The position numbers and the translations under genes are program-made. Below the pieces are notes generated by a model. The model had not been told where the DNA came from. It saw only the letters and a program-made list of their open reading frames with translations, and made no database searches. This document shows positions 12,880 through 20,425 of a DNA stretch of 22,974 bases, in pieces (the first letter of the stretch is position 1; each line of letters begins with the position of its first letter). This DNA is from a virus, in IMG/VR virus record IMGVR_UViG_3300030117_003823, positions 1 through 22,974 of that record. One strand, written 5' to 3'.

Positions 12880-13915
12880 CGAAGAATACACACAAATGAG
12901 CTCGATGATACGAGCAATCTCTGGAAAAACAGTTAAAAACATTCAAGAAGAAGTTCAAGTAGAATCAACTAAAGCGTATGGTGATACATTAAAACAAATT
13001 GCTAAAGACAGACAACTAAAGAACTTAACTAAAAAAGATAGAGACACTTTAGTTAAAATAGCTAAGCTTCTCGGTCAAGATAAAAAAGAAGATATAGACG
13101 AAGCATTAAATAGACGCGAAAGAGCAGAAGCAAAATCACTAATTAAACAAGCTAATACTTACTATAGAAATATGGATAAAGTTGAAAAGTTCGCGTTTAA
13201 AAATTCAAGAGATTTATCTAAAGTTGAAAGATCACTTGGAGGCATGATTGCTGATCTTAAAAGAAGCTTTTCAATGGATTCACGATTCGTGAATCGACAA
13301 ATAGAAAAACTAGTTGGTGCTGACAGATTTTTTAATTTTTCAGAGTTTGCAGATGACGCATATGAAGGAATGACTTCAGCTGAAGCTGCGTTTGAAGAGC
13401 ATATAAGACAGTTAAAAGATAATGATCCAGATGCACAAGAAACACTTGATATATTCTTAGACAAACTAGAGTCTGCTAATAGAAGCTACGGTGAATTTCT
13501 TAGATCGGCTGTTCTTGCACTAGAAGATTCATTAGACGAAGATTTAGATGAAACTGACACGGTAGCAGGCGATATTGCACTAAAAGACATGCCTTTAGGT
13601 AAGAAAAAAGATGATGAAGAAGAAGTCAATGAAGCATTACAAATGGGCCCTATCGAGCCTCGTACACTTGCAGGTAAGATTATTACTGGTGAAGTAAAAT
13701 TACTTACAGTATATCAGGGTAATCCAGGCGGAAGACAAACTTACATCGTAGCTACAGGTAAACCTTCAATCCAGGGCGCACCACCAGATTCAATATACAT
13801 TGATGCAACTGGTAGTAGACCACGAGGTTCCGGTTTAGCGATTGGATTTCGTTTAGATGCAGTTAAAAAATCATTTATAAGAAGAGACGGTTCGGCAAGA
13901 GTTGAGCTCAAATAA
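12872..13915 (+). CDS. Probable internal virion protein, helical N-domain and beta C-domain
   Basis: A 347-residue product, last gene of the late cluster. Residues 25-78 form a small module (TLKQIAKDRQLKNLTKKDRD) bounded by QVES and DIDE|ALNRR. Residues 79-222 are a long helical domain. A very acidic linker (LDEDLDETD, KKKDDEEE) ends VNE|ALQMGP (252-258), after which a separate beta-rich C-terminal domain (258-347) contains TVYQGNPGGRQTYIV and GLAIGFRLDAVKKSF. Domain borders coincide with xxE|A sites, the same architecture as in the other cargo genes. Confidence 0.6.
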   Translation: MHNEEYTQMSSMIRAISGKTVKNIQEEVQVESTKAYGDTLKQIAKDRQLKNLTKKDRDTLVKIAKLLGQDKKEDIDEALNRRERAEAKSLIKQANTYYRNMDKVEKFAFKNSRDLSKVERSLGGMIADLKRSFSMDSRFVNRQIEKLVGADRFFNFSEFADDAYEGMTSAEAAFEEHIRQLKDNDPDAQETLDIFLDKLESANRSYGEFLRSAVLALEDSLDEDLDETDTVAGDIALKDMPLGKKKDDEEEVNEALQMGPIEPRTLAGKIITGEVKLLTVYQGNPGGRQTYIVATGKPSIQGAPPDSIYIDATGSRPRGSGLAIGFRLDAVKKSFIRRDGSARVELK

Positions 13916-13917
13916 TA

Positions 13918-13937
13918 AAGTAAATTTTTATTTACTT
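13918..13937 (+). terminator. A/T-only hairpin between late cluster and nrdB
   Basis: AAGTAAAT (13918-13925) and ATTTACTT (13930-13937) form a perfect 8-base-pair stem with a TTTT loop just after the stop at 13915. It has only one G-C pair, so as a terminator it would be weak. Its 3' arm contains the -35 hexamer TTTACT of the nrdB promoter, so the symmetry may instead be an operator-like feature. Confidence 0.4.
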
Positions 13938-13966
13938 ATTCGCAAATTCGTAGTATAATATAAATA
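13931..13966 (+). promoter_or_regulatory. Composite promoter of nrdB: sigma70-like plus late motif
   Basis: TTTACT (13931-13936), 17 bases, then TATAAT (13954-13959) form a sigma70-like promoter. A perfect TATAAATA (13959-13966) shares its first T with the end of the -10 box. The two starts would differ by only a few bases, upstream of the AAGGAG Shine-Dalgarno of nrdB. Confidence 0.7.
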
Positions 13967-13987
13967 TCATTTTTAAGGAGTAGAACT

Positions 13988-14968
13988 ATGCCGACCATTT
14001 TCGAAGAACAGATAGGACGTAAGCCAGACCGTTATCCATGGGCAAATCAATTTATTGAGTCAATGCATAACGGTTTTTGGACTGATAAGGAGTTTAATTT
14101 TCAAGCAGACGTACAAGACTTTAAAGTCACCTTAACAGATCAAGAACAAGAAATGATTGTTCGTTGTTTATCCGCCATTGGTCAAATCGAAGTGGCGGTT
14201 AAAACTTTTTGGGCCAAACTGGGTCAAAACTTACCTCATCCTAGTCTAACAGATCTTGGTTATGTAATGGCAAACGTAGAAGTAATTCATAATAATGCAT
14301 ACGAACGTTTAATTGAAATACTTCAAATGGAAGATGTATTCGAAAAGAATTTAGAATTAGAAATCATTCGCAATCGTGTAAAGTATCTTCGCAAATATAA
14401 TCACAAATACTACAAAGATTCTAAGAAACAATATGTTTACTCACTCATTCTCTTCACGCTATATGTAGAGAATGTTTCTTTATTTAGTCAGTTTTATACA
14501 ATAAACTATTTTAATCGATTTAGAAACGTACTTAAAGACACAGCACAACAAGTTGCATATACATCTAAAGAAGAAATGATTCATGCAATGGTTGGTATAA
14601 AATTAGTTAATACAATTCGTGAAGAACATCCAGAAATATTTGATGAAGAGTTTGAATTGTTGATTCAAGCACAATGTGCAAAAGCATATGAGGCTGAAGC
14701 AAAAATCATAGAGTGGTCTGTAAACGGATATAAATCAGAACACCTTACTTCTGATATTATGAAAAATTTTATTAAAAACAGATTAAATCAAAGTCTAGAA
14801 CAAATCGGATTCAAACCTATCTATGATGATATATGCCCGGTGTTACTAGAAAAAACAGAGTGGTTTGATGAAGATGTACTTGGAAACACGGCAACAGACT
14901 TCTTTTACAAACGTCCAACAGAATATTCAAAAAATGACAAATCATACGACGAAGATGATTTGTTTTAA
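13988..14968 (+). CDS. nrdB: Class I ribonucleotide reductase small (radical) subunit
   Basis: A 326-residue R2-type protein. Metal ligands of the di-iron carboxylate site are visible by position against E. coli R2: E68 (QIEVAV, where E. coli has D84), E98 and H101 (EVIHNNAY), the Glu of YVENVSLF, and the Glu/His of EEMIHAM. The radical tyrosine is present as Y105, four residues after H101, so this is not a Tyr-less subclass Ic protein. It supplies the radical to NrdA for dNTP synthesis during phage replication. A strong AAGGAG Shine-Dalgarno and a dual promoter precede it, and nrdA follows after 14 bases. The Glu in place of Asp at the first ligand is unusual together with a Tyr. Confidence 0.93.
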   Translation: MPTIFEEQIGRKPDRYPWANQFIESMHNGFWTDKEFNFQADVQDFKVTLTDQEQEMIVRCLSAIGQIEVAVKTFWAKLGQNLPHPSLTDLGYVMANVEVIHNNAYERLIEILQMEDVFEKNLELEIIRNRVKYLRKYNHKYYKDSKKQYVYSLILFTLYVENVSLFSQFYTINYFNRFRNVLKDTAQQVAYTSKEEMIHAMVGIKLVNTIREEHPEIFDEEFELLIQAQCAKAYEAEAKIIEWSVNGYKSEHLTSDIMKNFIKNRLNQSLEQIGFKPIYDDICPVLLEKTEWFDEDVLGNTATDFFYKRPTEYSKNDKSYDEDDLF

Positions 14969-14969
14969 G

Positions 14970-14977
14970 TATAAATT
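14970..14977 (+). promoter_or_regulatory. Late promoter-like motif before nrdA (TATAAATT)
   Basis: TATAAATT, one mismatch from TATAAATA, ends 5 bases before the nrdA ATG. No Shine-Dalgarno is visible in the 14-base gap. The string TATAAATNNTATTATGAGC is shared almost exactly with the start of the gene at 20153. Confidence 0.35.
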
Positions 14978-14982
14978 ATATT

Positions 14983-16632
14983 ATGAGCGAAAAATATTAT
15001 TGGTTAAACAAAGACAGTAGGCTCTTCTTAGAAAGAGGCTACCTAGAAGAAGGTGAAACACCTGAACTTAGAATCCATCAAATTGCAGACGCGGCAGAAA
15101 AGATTCTAAATAAAGAAGGTTTTCGAGATAAGTTCGAAGACTATATGTCAAGAGGTTGGTACTCACTAGCTTCTCCTATATGGGCAAACTTCGGTAAAGA
15201 AAGAGGTTTACCTATATCTTGTTTTGGTTCATACATCGATGACACAATGGAAGAGATTCTATACACAATATCAGAAGTTGGTATGATGTCAAAGATGGGT
15301 GGCGGAACATCTGCGTACTTCGGTGCAATAAGACCAAGAGGTGCAACAATATCATCAGGTGGTAATTCAAACGGACCACCACATTTTATGGAACTATTTG
15401 AAGTAGTTACTAATGTAGTATCACAATCAAACGTAAGACGTGGTTCTTTTGCTGCGTATCTTCCTGTTGAACACCCTGATGTAGAAGAGTTTTTACAAAT
15501 AAGAGATGACGGCCATCCAATACAAAACATGTCATTCGGTGTCACAGTTGGTGACAAGTGGATGAAAGAAATGATTGATGGTGATAAAGAAAAACGTAGA
15601 ATATGGGGTAAGATAATTAAGAAACGTTTTGAATCTGGCTATCCTTACATTATGTTTAGTGATACAGTAAATAAAAAATCTCCAAAGGTATACAGAGACA
15701 AAAAAATTAAAATTAATAACTCAAACCTTTGTTCAGAGATTTGTTTATCAACAGGCATTGGTGAATCATTTGTTTGTGATTTATCATCTATGAATTTATT
15801 ACATTATGACGAATGGAAAGATACAGATGCTGTAGAAATATTAACTTATTTTCTAGATGCTGTGATGACAGAGTTTATTAAGAAAGCAGAACTCATATCA
15901 TTTATGAAAAGACCTTTGCATTTTGCTAAGACACAAAGAGCATTGGGTATCGGGGTACTAGGTTGGCACTCATATCTACAAAGTAAAATGATAGCATTTG
16001 AATCATTCGAAGCAAACATGGTCAATATAGAAATACATAAACTAATTAAAGAAAAATCACAAGCTGCTTCGAAAGAGATGGCTGAGATATATGGAGAACC
16101 AGATTTACTTAAAGGTTACGGTATGAGAAATGTAACTACCATGGCCATAGCCCCTACTACTTCTTCTAGTTTTATATTAGGTCAAGTATCACCAAGTATC
16201 GAACCATTAAATAGTAATTACTTTGTAAAAGATTTAGCAAAGGGTAAATTTACATATAAGAATCCTTATTTAAAAGAACTACTAGAAGAAAAAGGAAGTG
16301 ATACAAAAGAGGTATGGAAATCTATTCTTGTAACTGGTGGTTCTGTACAACATCTCATGTTTTTATCCGACGAAGAAAAAGCAGTATTTAAAACATTCGG
16401 AGAGATATCGCAAAAAGATATCATTATCCAGGCAGCATCAAGACAAAAACATATCGATCAATCACAGAGTTTAAATCTGATGATTCATCCTTCTACGCCA
16501 CCGCGTGATATAAATAAACTATTGATAGAAGCTTGGGAATTAGGAGTTAAAACTTTATATTATCATCGTGGAACAAACCCTGCCCAAGAGTTAAGCAGAA
16601 ATTTATTAACCTGTTCAAGCTGCGAGGGATAA
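14983..16632 (+). CDS. nrdA: Class I ribonucleotide reductase large (catalytic) subunit, compact form
   Basis: A 549-residue protein that reduces ribonucleoside diphosphates with the NrdB radical. All catalytic residues are recognisable: C80 (PISCFGS) and C265 (SFVCDL) as the redox pair, N248-C250-E252 (NSNLCSE) as the active site, Y526-Y527 (TLYYHRGT) as the radical-transfer pair, and the C-terminal CxxC (C544, C547; TCSSCEG) reduced by thioredoxin or glutaredoxin. It is about 200 residues shorter than E. coli or T4 NrdA and starts directly in the helical part before the barrel, so the N-terminal ATP-cone for activity control is missing. The frame is intact, so this is a compact enzyme and not a fragment. 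Confidence 0.93.
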   Translation: MSEKYYWLNKDSRLFLERGYLEEGETPELRIHQIADAAEKILNKEGFRDKFEDYMSRGWYSLASPIWANFGKERGLPISCFGSYIDDTMEEILYTISEVGMMSKMGGGTSAYFGAIRPRGATISSGGNSNGPPHFMELFEVVTNVVSQSNVRRGSFAAYLPVEHPDVEEFLQIRDDGHPIQNMSFGVTVGDKWMKEMIDGDKEKRRIWGKIIKKRFESGYPYIMFSDTVNKKSPKVYRDKKIKINNSNLCSEICLSTGIGESFVCDLSSMNLLHYDEWKDTDAVEILTYFLDAVMTEFIKKAELISFMKRPLHFAKTQRALGIGVLGWHSYLQSKMIAFESFEANMVNIEIHKLIKEKSQAASKEMAEIYGEPDLLKGYGMRNVTTMAIAPTTSSSFILGQVSPSIEPLNSNYFVKDLAKGKFTYKNPYLKELLEEKGSDTKEVWKSILVTGGSVQHLMFLSDEEKAVFKTFGEISQKDIIIQAASRQKHIDQSQSLNLMIHPSTPPRDINKLLIEAWELGVKTLYYHRGTNPAQELSRNLLTCSSCEG

Positions 16633-16633
16633 T

Positions 16634-16783
16634 ATGGAAGACGATATTTTTGTGGAATGCCCACACTGTGGAGTTAGATACACAATATCATGTTCAGAAA
16701 TAGTAATATCAGATATACAAGATGATCCAAACGATATGTATCCAAAGTATTGTTCGTTTTGTGGTGGAGAAATAGAAATATAA
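16634..16783 (+). CDS. Small zinc-ribbon protein
   Basis: A 49-residue protein whose ATG lies two bases after the nrdA stop. It has two cysteine knuckles, ECPHCG (residues 8-13) and YCSFCG (about 39-44), joined by a short acidic linker, the form of a rubredoxin-like zinc ribbon. Similar micro-zinc-ribbons occur near nrd genes in marine phages. It may bind a protein or nucleic acid; a thioredoxin-like role for NrdA is not supported, since that needs a CxxC in a thioredoxin fold. Confidence 0.7.
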   Translation: MEDDIFVECPHCGVRYTISCSEIVISDIQDDPNDMYPKYCSFCGGEIEI

Positions 16784-16975
16784 ATGAGTGTAATAATTAG
16801 ACGTAGACTAGGATTTAAAAAAAGTTATACAGTCATAATGTTTGATAAAGATAACATACATGAATGGCCTACTAATGACCATGAACATGCAGAGATAGAA
16901 AAAATATTTATGCAAGATAAACCGTATGACGGTATAATAAATGATTATACTAGGTACAAAGAATTATTTGAATGA
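16784..16975 (+). CDS. Hypothetical small phage protein
   Basis: A 63-residue product starting immediately at the previous stop (TAAATG) and overlapping the next gene by four bases (ATGA). The N-terminus is basic (MSVIIRRRLGFKKSYTVIMF) and beta-like, the rest is acidic and helical (HEHAEIEKIFM, YTRYKELFE). Not recognised. Tight coupling to the endonuclease gene is the only hint of function. Confidence 0.55.
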   Translation: MSVIIRRRLGFKKSYTVIMFDKDNIHEWPTNDHEHAEIEKIFMQDKPYDGIINDYTRYKELFE

Positions 16976-17397
16976 GTGAATGGACATATAATAAAAAACC
17001 GTTTGATACCGATATGATTGAAGAATATATCGGATTTGTTTACGAGATATATGACACAGAATCCAAGATGAAATATATTGGTAAGAAAAAGTTCTGGTCA
17101 AAAGTAACTCGTCCACCATTAAAAGGTAAAAAGAATAAAAGAAGATCACTCAAAGAATCTGACTGGAAATCTTATTACGGTTCATCTGAAATCGTCAAGG
17201 ATCTGGTGGAAAATACAGGTGAATGGCGTTTCAAAAGAAAAATCCTTAGACTTTGTAAAACAACTGGTGAAATGTCTTACTATGAAATGAAAGAGCAGAT
17301 TGATAACGATGTTTTACTTAAACCTAACGAATACTATAATGCATTTGTGGGTGGTAAAATTCATAGAAAACATCTGAATCATTTAATTAAAAAATAG
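16972..17397 (+). CDS. Putative GIY-YIG-like endonuclease
   Basis: A 141-residue protein with GFVYEIY (residues 22-28) followed by KYIGKKKFW (about 35-43), a variant of the GIY...YIG strand pair. Downstream come WKSYYGSS, a Glu in YYEMKEQ and an Asn in YYNAFVGGKIHR, in the order of the catalytic Arg/His, Glu and Asn elements of the family. T4-like cyanophages have similar small proteins annotated as putative endonucleases. It could be a free-standing homing-type nuclease or serve recombination and DNA breakdown. No intron border is visible around it. The family call is moderate because the first motif is GFVY rather than GIY. Confidence 0.65.
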   Translation: MSEWTYNKKPFDTDMIEEYIGFVYEIYDTESKMKYIGKKKFWSKVTRPPLKGKKNKRRSLKESDWKSYYGSSEIVKDLVENTGEWRFKRKILRLCKTTGEMSYYEMKEQIDNDVLLKPNEYYNAFVGGKIHRKHLNHLIKK

Positions 17398-17399
17398 TG

Positions 17400-17428
17400 T
17401 TTACATGTTTCCATAATTTTGATATAAT
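17400..17428 (+). promoter_or_regulatory. Sigma70-like promoter of the RNase H gene
   Basis: TTTACA (17400-17405), a 17-base spacer and TATAAT (17423-17428), followed by ATATA as in the other two promoters of this type. It drives the RNase H gene at 17459, whose GAGATAGGA Shine-Dalgarno lies between. Confidence 0.75.
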
Positions 17429-17458
17429 ATATAACATAATTGAGATAGGATTTATATT

Positions 17459-18331
17459 ATGATACTAGTAGATTACTCAGGAATATGTATGGGTGCATTC
17501 TTTGCCCGAGGTTCAGGTCCGGATGAAGGTTTACTTCGCCACTTTATTCTTAATTCATTACGTATGAATAATGCAAGATTTCGTAATGAGTACGGTAAAA
17601 TGGTTATATGTTGTGACGGTGGAACATGGCGTAAAGATTATTATCCAGAATATAAAGCAAATCGCAAAAAAACACGTGAAGAGAGTGATGTCGATTGGAC
17701 AAGTGTATTCAATACATTCGGCAAAGTACAACAAGAAATATCAGAGAACTTACCATTCGATGTCATACATGAATATGGTGCAGAAGCAGATGATATTATT
17801 GCAACGCTTGTCAAAGAAACACAAGACTTTGGTAAACACGAGCCAGTTATGATTGTATCTGCAGATAAAGATTTTATTCAATTACAAAGATATGGTAATG
17901 TAAAACAATGGTCACCATTAACTAAAAAGTTTATTACTCACGATAATCCTGTACGTTACTTAAGAGAACATATATTTAGAGGTGATGCAGGTGACGGTGT
18001 ACCAAATGTATTATCATCAGATGATACACTTTGCGATGAAGACAAAAGACAAACACCTTTATCAAAGAAAAAGATAGACAGTTGGTGTGACGCAATGGAT
18101 CGTGATGGTACAAATGGTTTACATGATATAATGCCAACACAAGCATATCGTAACTATCAACGTAATAACAGAGTTATTAACTTAGATAATATCCCAGAAG
18201 ATGTTACTAATAAAATATTAGAAAAATATAATGACATAAAACCAACACCAAATATGAAAACACTAAACTATTTGGTTGTAAATAGGTTAAATAATTTAAT
18301 AGAATCAGTAGGAGACTTTCACAGACCATGA
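17459..18331 (+). CDS. rnh: T4-type RNase H, 5'-3' exonuclease (FEN-1 family)
   Basis: A 290-residue protein (T4 RNase H is 305). Acidic metal-binding residues occur in order: D5 (LVDYSG), D53 (CCDGG), E109, D111 and D112 (GAEADDII), D136 and D138 (SADKDF), D176 and D179 (RGDAGDG). YYPEYKANRKKTREE (61-75) is the basic arch region. RGDAGDGVPNVLS is the helix-hairpin turn of the family. It removes RNA primers and flaps from lagging-strand fragments. It opens a gene block with its own promoter and overlaps the oxygenase gene by four bases. Confidence 0.92.
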   Translation: MILVDYSGICMGAFFARGSGPDEGLLRHFILNSLRMNNARFRNEYGKMVICCDGGTWRKDYYPEYKANRKKTREESDVDWTSVFNTFGKVQQEISENLPFDVIHEYGAEADDIIATLVKETQDFGKHEPVMIVSADKDFIQLQRYGNVKQWSPLTKKFITHDNPVRYLREHIFRGDAGDGVPNVLSSDDTLCDEDKRQTPLSKKKIDSWCDAMDRDGTNGLHDIMPTQAYRNYQRNNRVINLDNIPEDVTNKILEKYNDIKPTPNMKTLNYLVVNRLNNLIESVGDFHRP

Positions 18332-19197
18332 GTATAGACGCGTACACTTATAATGTTGCAACGCCTGATCAAGCAAAGATATTAAAAGAAGAAATTATTA
18401 CGATTAATGAAGAAATTGAAACTGCTGCAGGTGGGTTTTGGTTAGACAAAGATACACAAGCGAAAAACTGTATTGAAAAATATATATTAGATACATATCC
18501 TAAAGTAATAAAGGATGCTAATATTAATGAGTCCCAAGTTGTAGGATTTGAATGGTGGGATCATTATACAACTAACGCTACAAATGTTGTCGATATTCAC
18601 TTTGATTGTGATGAAGCAGAATCAAACTCAAAAGGAAAAGTAAAAATGCTTACACCTTTAAGGGCAACAGTAACATACTTAGCAGAACCAAATGATGCGC
18701 CAACCGCTATTTTTGGTATTAAACAAGAAACACCAGAAATTAGTCATGTTAGCGATAATGTACAAAATGTTGTTTATTCGTATCCTAAGATAGGAAAGTT
18801 TTTATCATTTGATGGATCGTATATGCATGGTGTATTTCCTCCTAAAAAACCTATAACAAGAATGACTTTAATGTACAATATATGGGGACACAGATTACCA
18901 ACAAAAATAGATCATTACGAAAATTCAGAAAAGTATGGAGAAGCAGTTGCGGCCGAGGGCTCTCGTGATCGGTGTCCGTATGAATCATCAAATGCGAATA
19001 TTCAGTTTGATATAGATAACATGGAAAAAGAAACACCAATATTTGAACAAACTTCTAAAGAAACACATGGAGTAGTAGATATAAGATACCATCATAAATA
19101 TTTTCGTGCAAAGACACATATTCCTTTTAGAAAAAACAAAGGGGAAAATAATTTAATTGAAATTGAATGTAATAATGAGGTAATAAAAAATGTCTAA
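18328..19197 (+). CDS. 2-oxoglutarate/Fe(II)-dependent oxygenase
   Basis: A 289-residue protein with the double-stranded beta-helix iron motif HxD...H: H91 and D93 (DIHFDCDE), H167 (YMHGVFP), and R178 (ITRMTLMYN) as the likely 2-oxoglutarate anchor. Strands such as ATVTYLAEP and APTAIFGI fit the jelly-roll core. Such oxygenases are very common in T4-like cyanophages and pelagiphages; proposed roles include DNA base or protein hydroxylation and host metabolic tuning, but the substrate cannot be read here. Both edges overlap neighbouring genes (4 and 8 bases), so it is part of the RNase H operon. Confidence 0.85.
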   Translation: MSIDAYTYNVATPDQAKILKEEIITINEEIETAAGGFWLDKDTQAKNCIEKYILDTYPKVIKDANINESQVVGFEWWDHYTTNATNVVDIHFDCDEAESNSKGKVKMLTPLRATVTYLAEPNDAPTAIFGIKQETPEISHVSDNVQNVVYSYPKIGKFLSFDGSYMHGVFPPKKPITRMTLMYNIWGHRLPTKIDHYENSEKYGEAVAAEGSRDRCPYESSNANIQFDIDNMEKETPIFEQTSKETHGVVDIRYHHKYFRAKTHIPFRKNKGENNLIEIECNNEVIKNV

Positions 19198-19609
19198 AGA
19201 AAAAGAGATAGTAACACTACATAGTATGTTTGATAAAGTAGATAAACTAAAACAACACAAACGTAAAGTTGATTTGTTAAAAGAATACAGAAAAAACTTT
19301 GCATTTGTAACTGTTATACAAGGAAGTTTTGATAATAATATTAAACTACCATTTCCACCAGGTCCTCCTCCGTATGAGGCTAAAAAAGATCCAGTTGAAT
19401 TAAATATAAAGATGTTCAGGTTTCAACCTTGTTTTGATAAGAATAGACACCAATGGGCAAGAGAAAAATGGTTTATACAGATTTTAGAAAAAATTGATGC
19501 TAAAGATGCCGAGATAGTTATAGCAATGAAAGATAAAAAACTAACGGAATTGTATCCAACCATTACAAAAGAGTTAATACAAGAAGCAATGCCGGGATTA
19601 GTAAAATGA
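19190..19609 (+). CDS. Conserved T4-like phage protein (DUF6433-like)
   Basis: A 139-residue protein. The layout KRKVDLLKEYRKNFAFVTVI, then QGSFDNNIKLPFPPGPPPY, later REKWFIQILEKIDAKDAEIV and AMKDKKL, ending ELIQEAMPGLV, matches what I remember of DUF6433 proteins of T4-like cyanophages. Their function is unknown. It overlaps both neighbouring genes by 4-8 bases. The family name is from memory and needs a profile search. Confidence 0.65.
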   Translation: MSKEKEIVTLHSMFDKVDKLKQHKRKVDLLKEYRKNFAFVTVIQGSFDNNIKLPFPPGPPPYEAKKDPVELNIKMFRFQPCFDKNRHQWAREKWFIQILEKIDAKDAEIVIAMKDKKLTELYPTITKELIQEAMPGLVK

Positions 19610-20148
19610 ATATATTTGTATTAGATAATGAACCAAAAGAAGCAGCTAGACAACATTGTGATAAACATGTTGTTAAAATGATTATTGAGTCTGCACAAAT
19701 GTTGTCCACTTCCCATCGTATACTTGATGGTACGTTAACTCGTAAGCCATCTAAGTCCGGTAAAACAATGGTTCAGTATTGGGAGATGGATAACCAATAT
19801 GATGAGAATCTATTATATAAAGCAGTACATATGAAACATCCTTGTACTCTTTGGACAATGGAATCATCAGAAAATTATCATTGGCATTGGGATTTATTCA
19901 ATGCGCTTTGTGACGAATACATTCATCGATATAAGCGAGTACACCGAACAGATGAATTACTTCGAGGTAGGTTATTAAGACCACCAGAAAATATCCCGCA
20001 GGGACCGATGACACCCTTCCGTCAAGCAATCTTCGAAGATTGTAAAGGTCCAGATCCCGTTAAAGCATATAGAAAATATTACCACGCTAAAACATTTAAA
20101 ATGGCTTGGACAAATCGCGAGGTTCCAGCGTGGTATTCATATAAATAG
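19606..20148 (+). CDS. Conserved phage protein with CDKHVVKM signature
   Basis: A 180-residue protein. Residues 18-33 read CDKHVVKMIIESAQML, followed by THR-type and KHPCTLW segments, a His/Trp cluster (NYHWHWDLF), and a C-terminal YRKYYHAKTFKMAW...PAWY. The CDKHVVKM...AQML motif is shared by a family found in many T4-like phages and resembles the core of pyrimidine-dimer-excision proteins (Pyr_excise) in which the nearby His are conserved. Whether it is a DNA repair enzyme cannot be decided from the sequence. It ends in a TATAAATAG that is also a late promoter motif. Confidence 0.6.
   Translation: MNIFVLDNEPKEAARQHCDKHVVKMIIESAQMLSTSHRILDGTLTRKPSKSGKTMVQYWEMDNQYDENLLYKAVHMKHPCTLWTMESSENYHWHWDLFNALCDEYIHRYKRVHRTDELLRGRLLRPPENIPQGPMTPFRQAIFEDCKGPDPVKAYRKYYHAKTFKMAWTNREVPAWYSYK
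20140..20147 (+). promoter_or_regulatory. T4-type late promoter (TATAAATA)
   Basis: A perfect TATAAATA that also encodes the last codons and stop of the gene before it. It ends 5 bases before the ATG at 20153. T4 geometry puts the transcript start on or next to that ATG. Confidence 0.55.
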
Positions 20149-20152
20149 TATT

Positions 20153-20353
20153 ATGAGCACAGCAGCATTTTACAGATATGAAAATAATTATTTAGCCAAT
20201 GCGGTTGAAATACATCACAGCGGAAAAACATATTATGTCAATAATCATGCTGACTACTCATATCCAATAGATGGATTTACGTACTATGCTTCAATTGAAG
20301 AAGCATGTACAGCAATTGGAATAAGTGTTCCAGCTGCAACAACAGAATCTTAA
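20153..20353 (+). CDS. Hypothetical small protein
   Basis: A 66-residue acidic-to-neutral protein, Tyr-rich (FYRYENNYL, KTYYVNNHADYSYP, FTYYASIEEA). No Shine-Dalgarno is visible; the start lies just after the late promoter motif. The alternation of aromatic and polar residues suggests a small beta-sheet domain. Not recognised. Its stop lies immediately before the glutamine riboswitch. Confidence 0.55.
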   Translation: MSTAAFYRYENNYLANAVEIHHSGKTYYVNNHADYSYPIDGFTYYASIEEACTAIGISVPAATTES

Positions 20354-20354
20354 C

Positions 20355-20405
20355 ACGTTCACCCGAAAGGGCGGAAGTACTCACATTGTGTGAGGAAGGA
20401 ACGCA
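20355..20405 (+). promoter_or_regulatory. Glutamine riboswitch (glnA class)
   Basis: The element fits the glnA/glutamine-I RNA consensus. P1 pairs CGUUC 20356-20360 with GAACG 20399-20403. P2 is CCC 20362-20364 with GGG 20369-20371 closing a GAAA tetraloop. P3 is CUCACA 20380-20385 with UGUGAG 20389-20394. The conserved joining strands CGGAAGUA (20372-20379) and GGAAGGAACGC (20394-20404) are both present. The family, with the related Downstream-peptide RNA, is known from cyanobacteria and marine phages and often precedes short peptides, exactly as here: the RBS and ATG follow at 20414-20426. Ligand specificity for L-glutamine is inferred from the family. I favour type I over Downstream-peptide because of the three-way junction. 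Confidence 0.88.
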
Positions 20406-20425
20406 CTGCTAATAGGAGAAAGCAA

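Noticed and set aside
16972-17397. Homing endonuclease within an intron splitting nrd or rnh
   Set aside because: Both nrdA and the RNase H gene are complete and uninterrupted, and the endonuclease gene is part of a normal overlapping operon.
20390-20425. GTG at 20390 as an earlier start for the YRG peptide
   Set aside because: It lies in the P3 stem of the glutamine riboswitch and would add a basic extension (MRKERTANRRKQ) that does not fit the peptide family. The ATG at 20426 has TAGGAG ahead of it.
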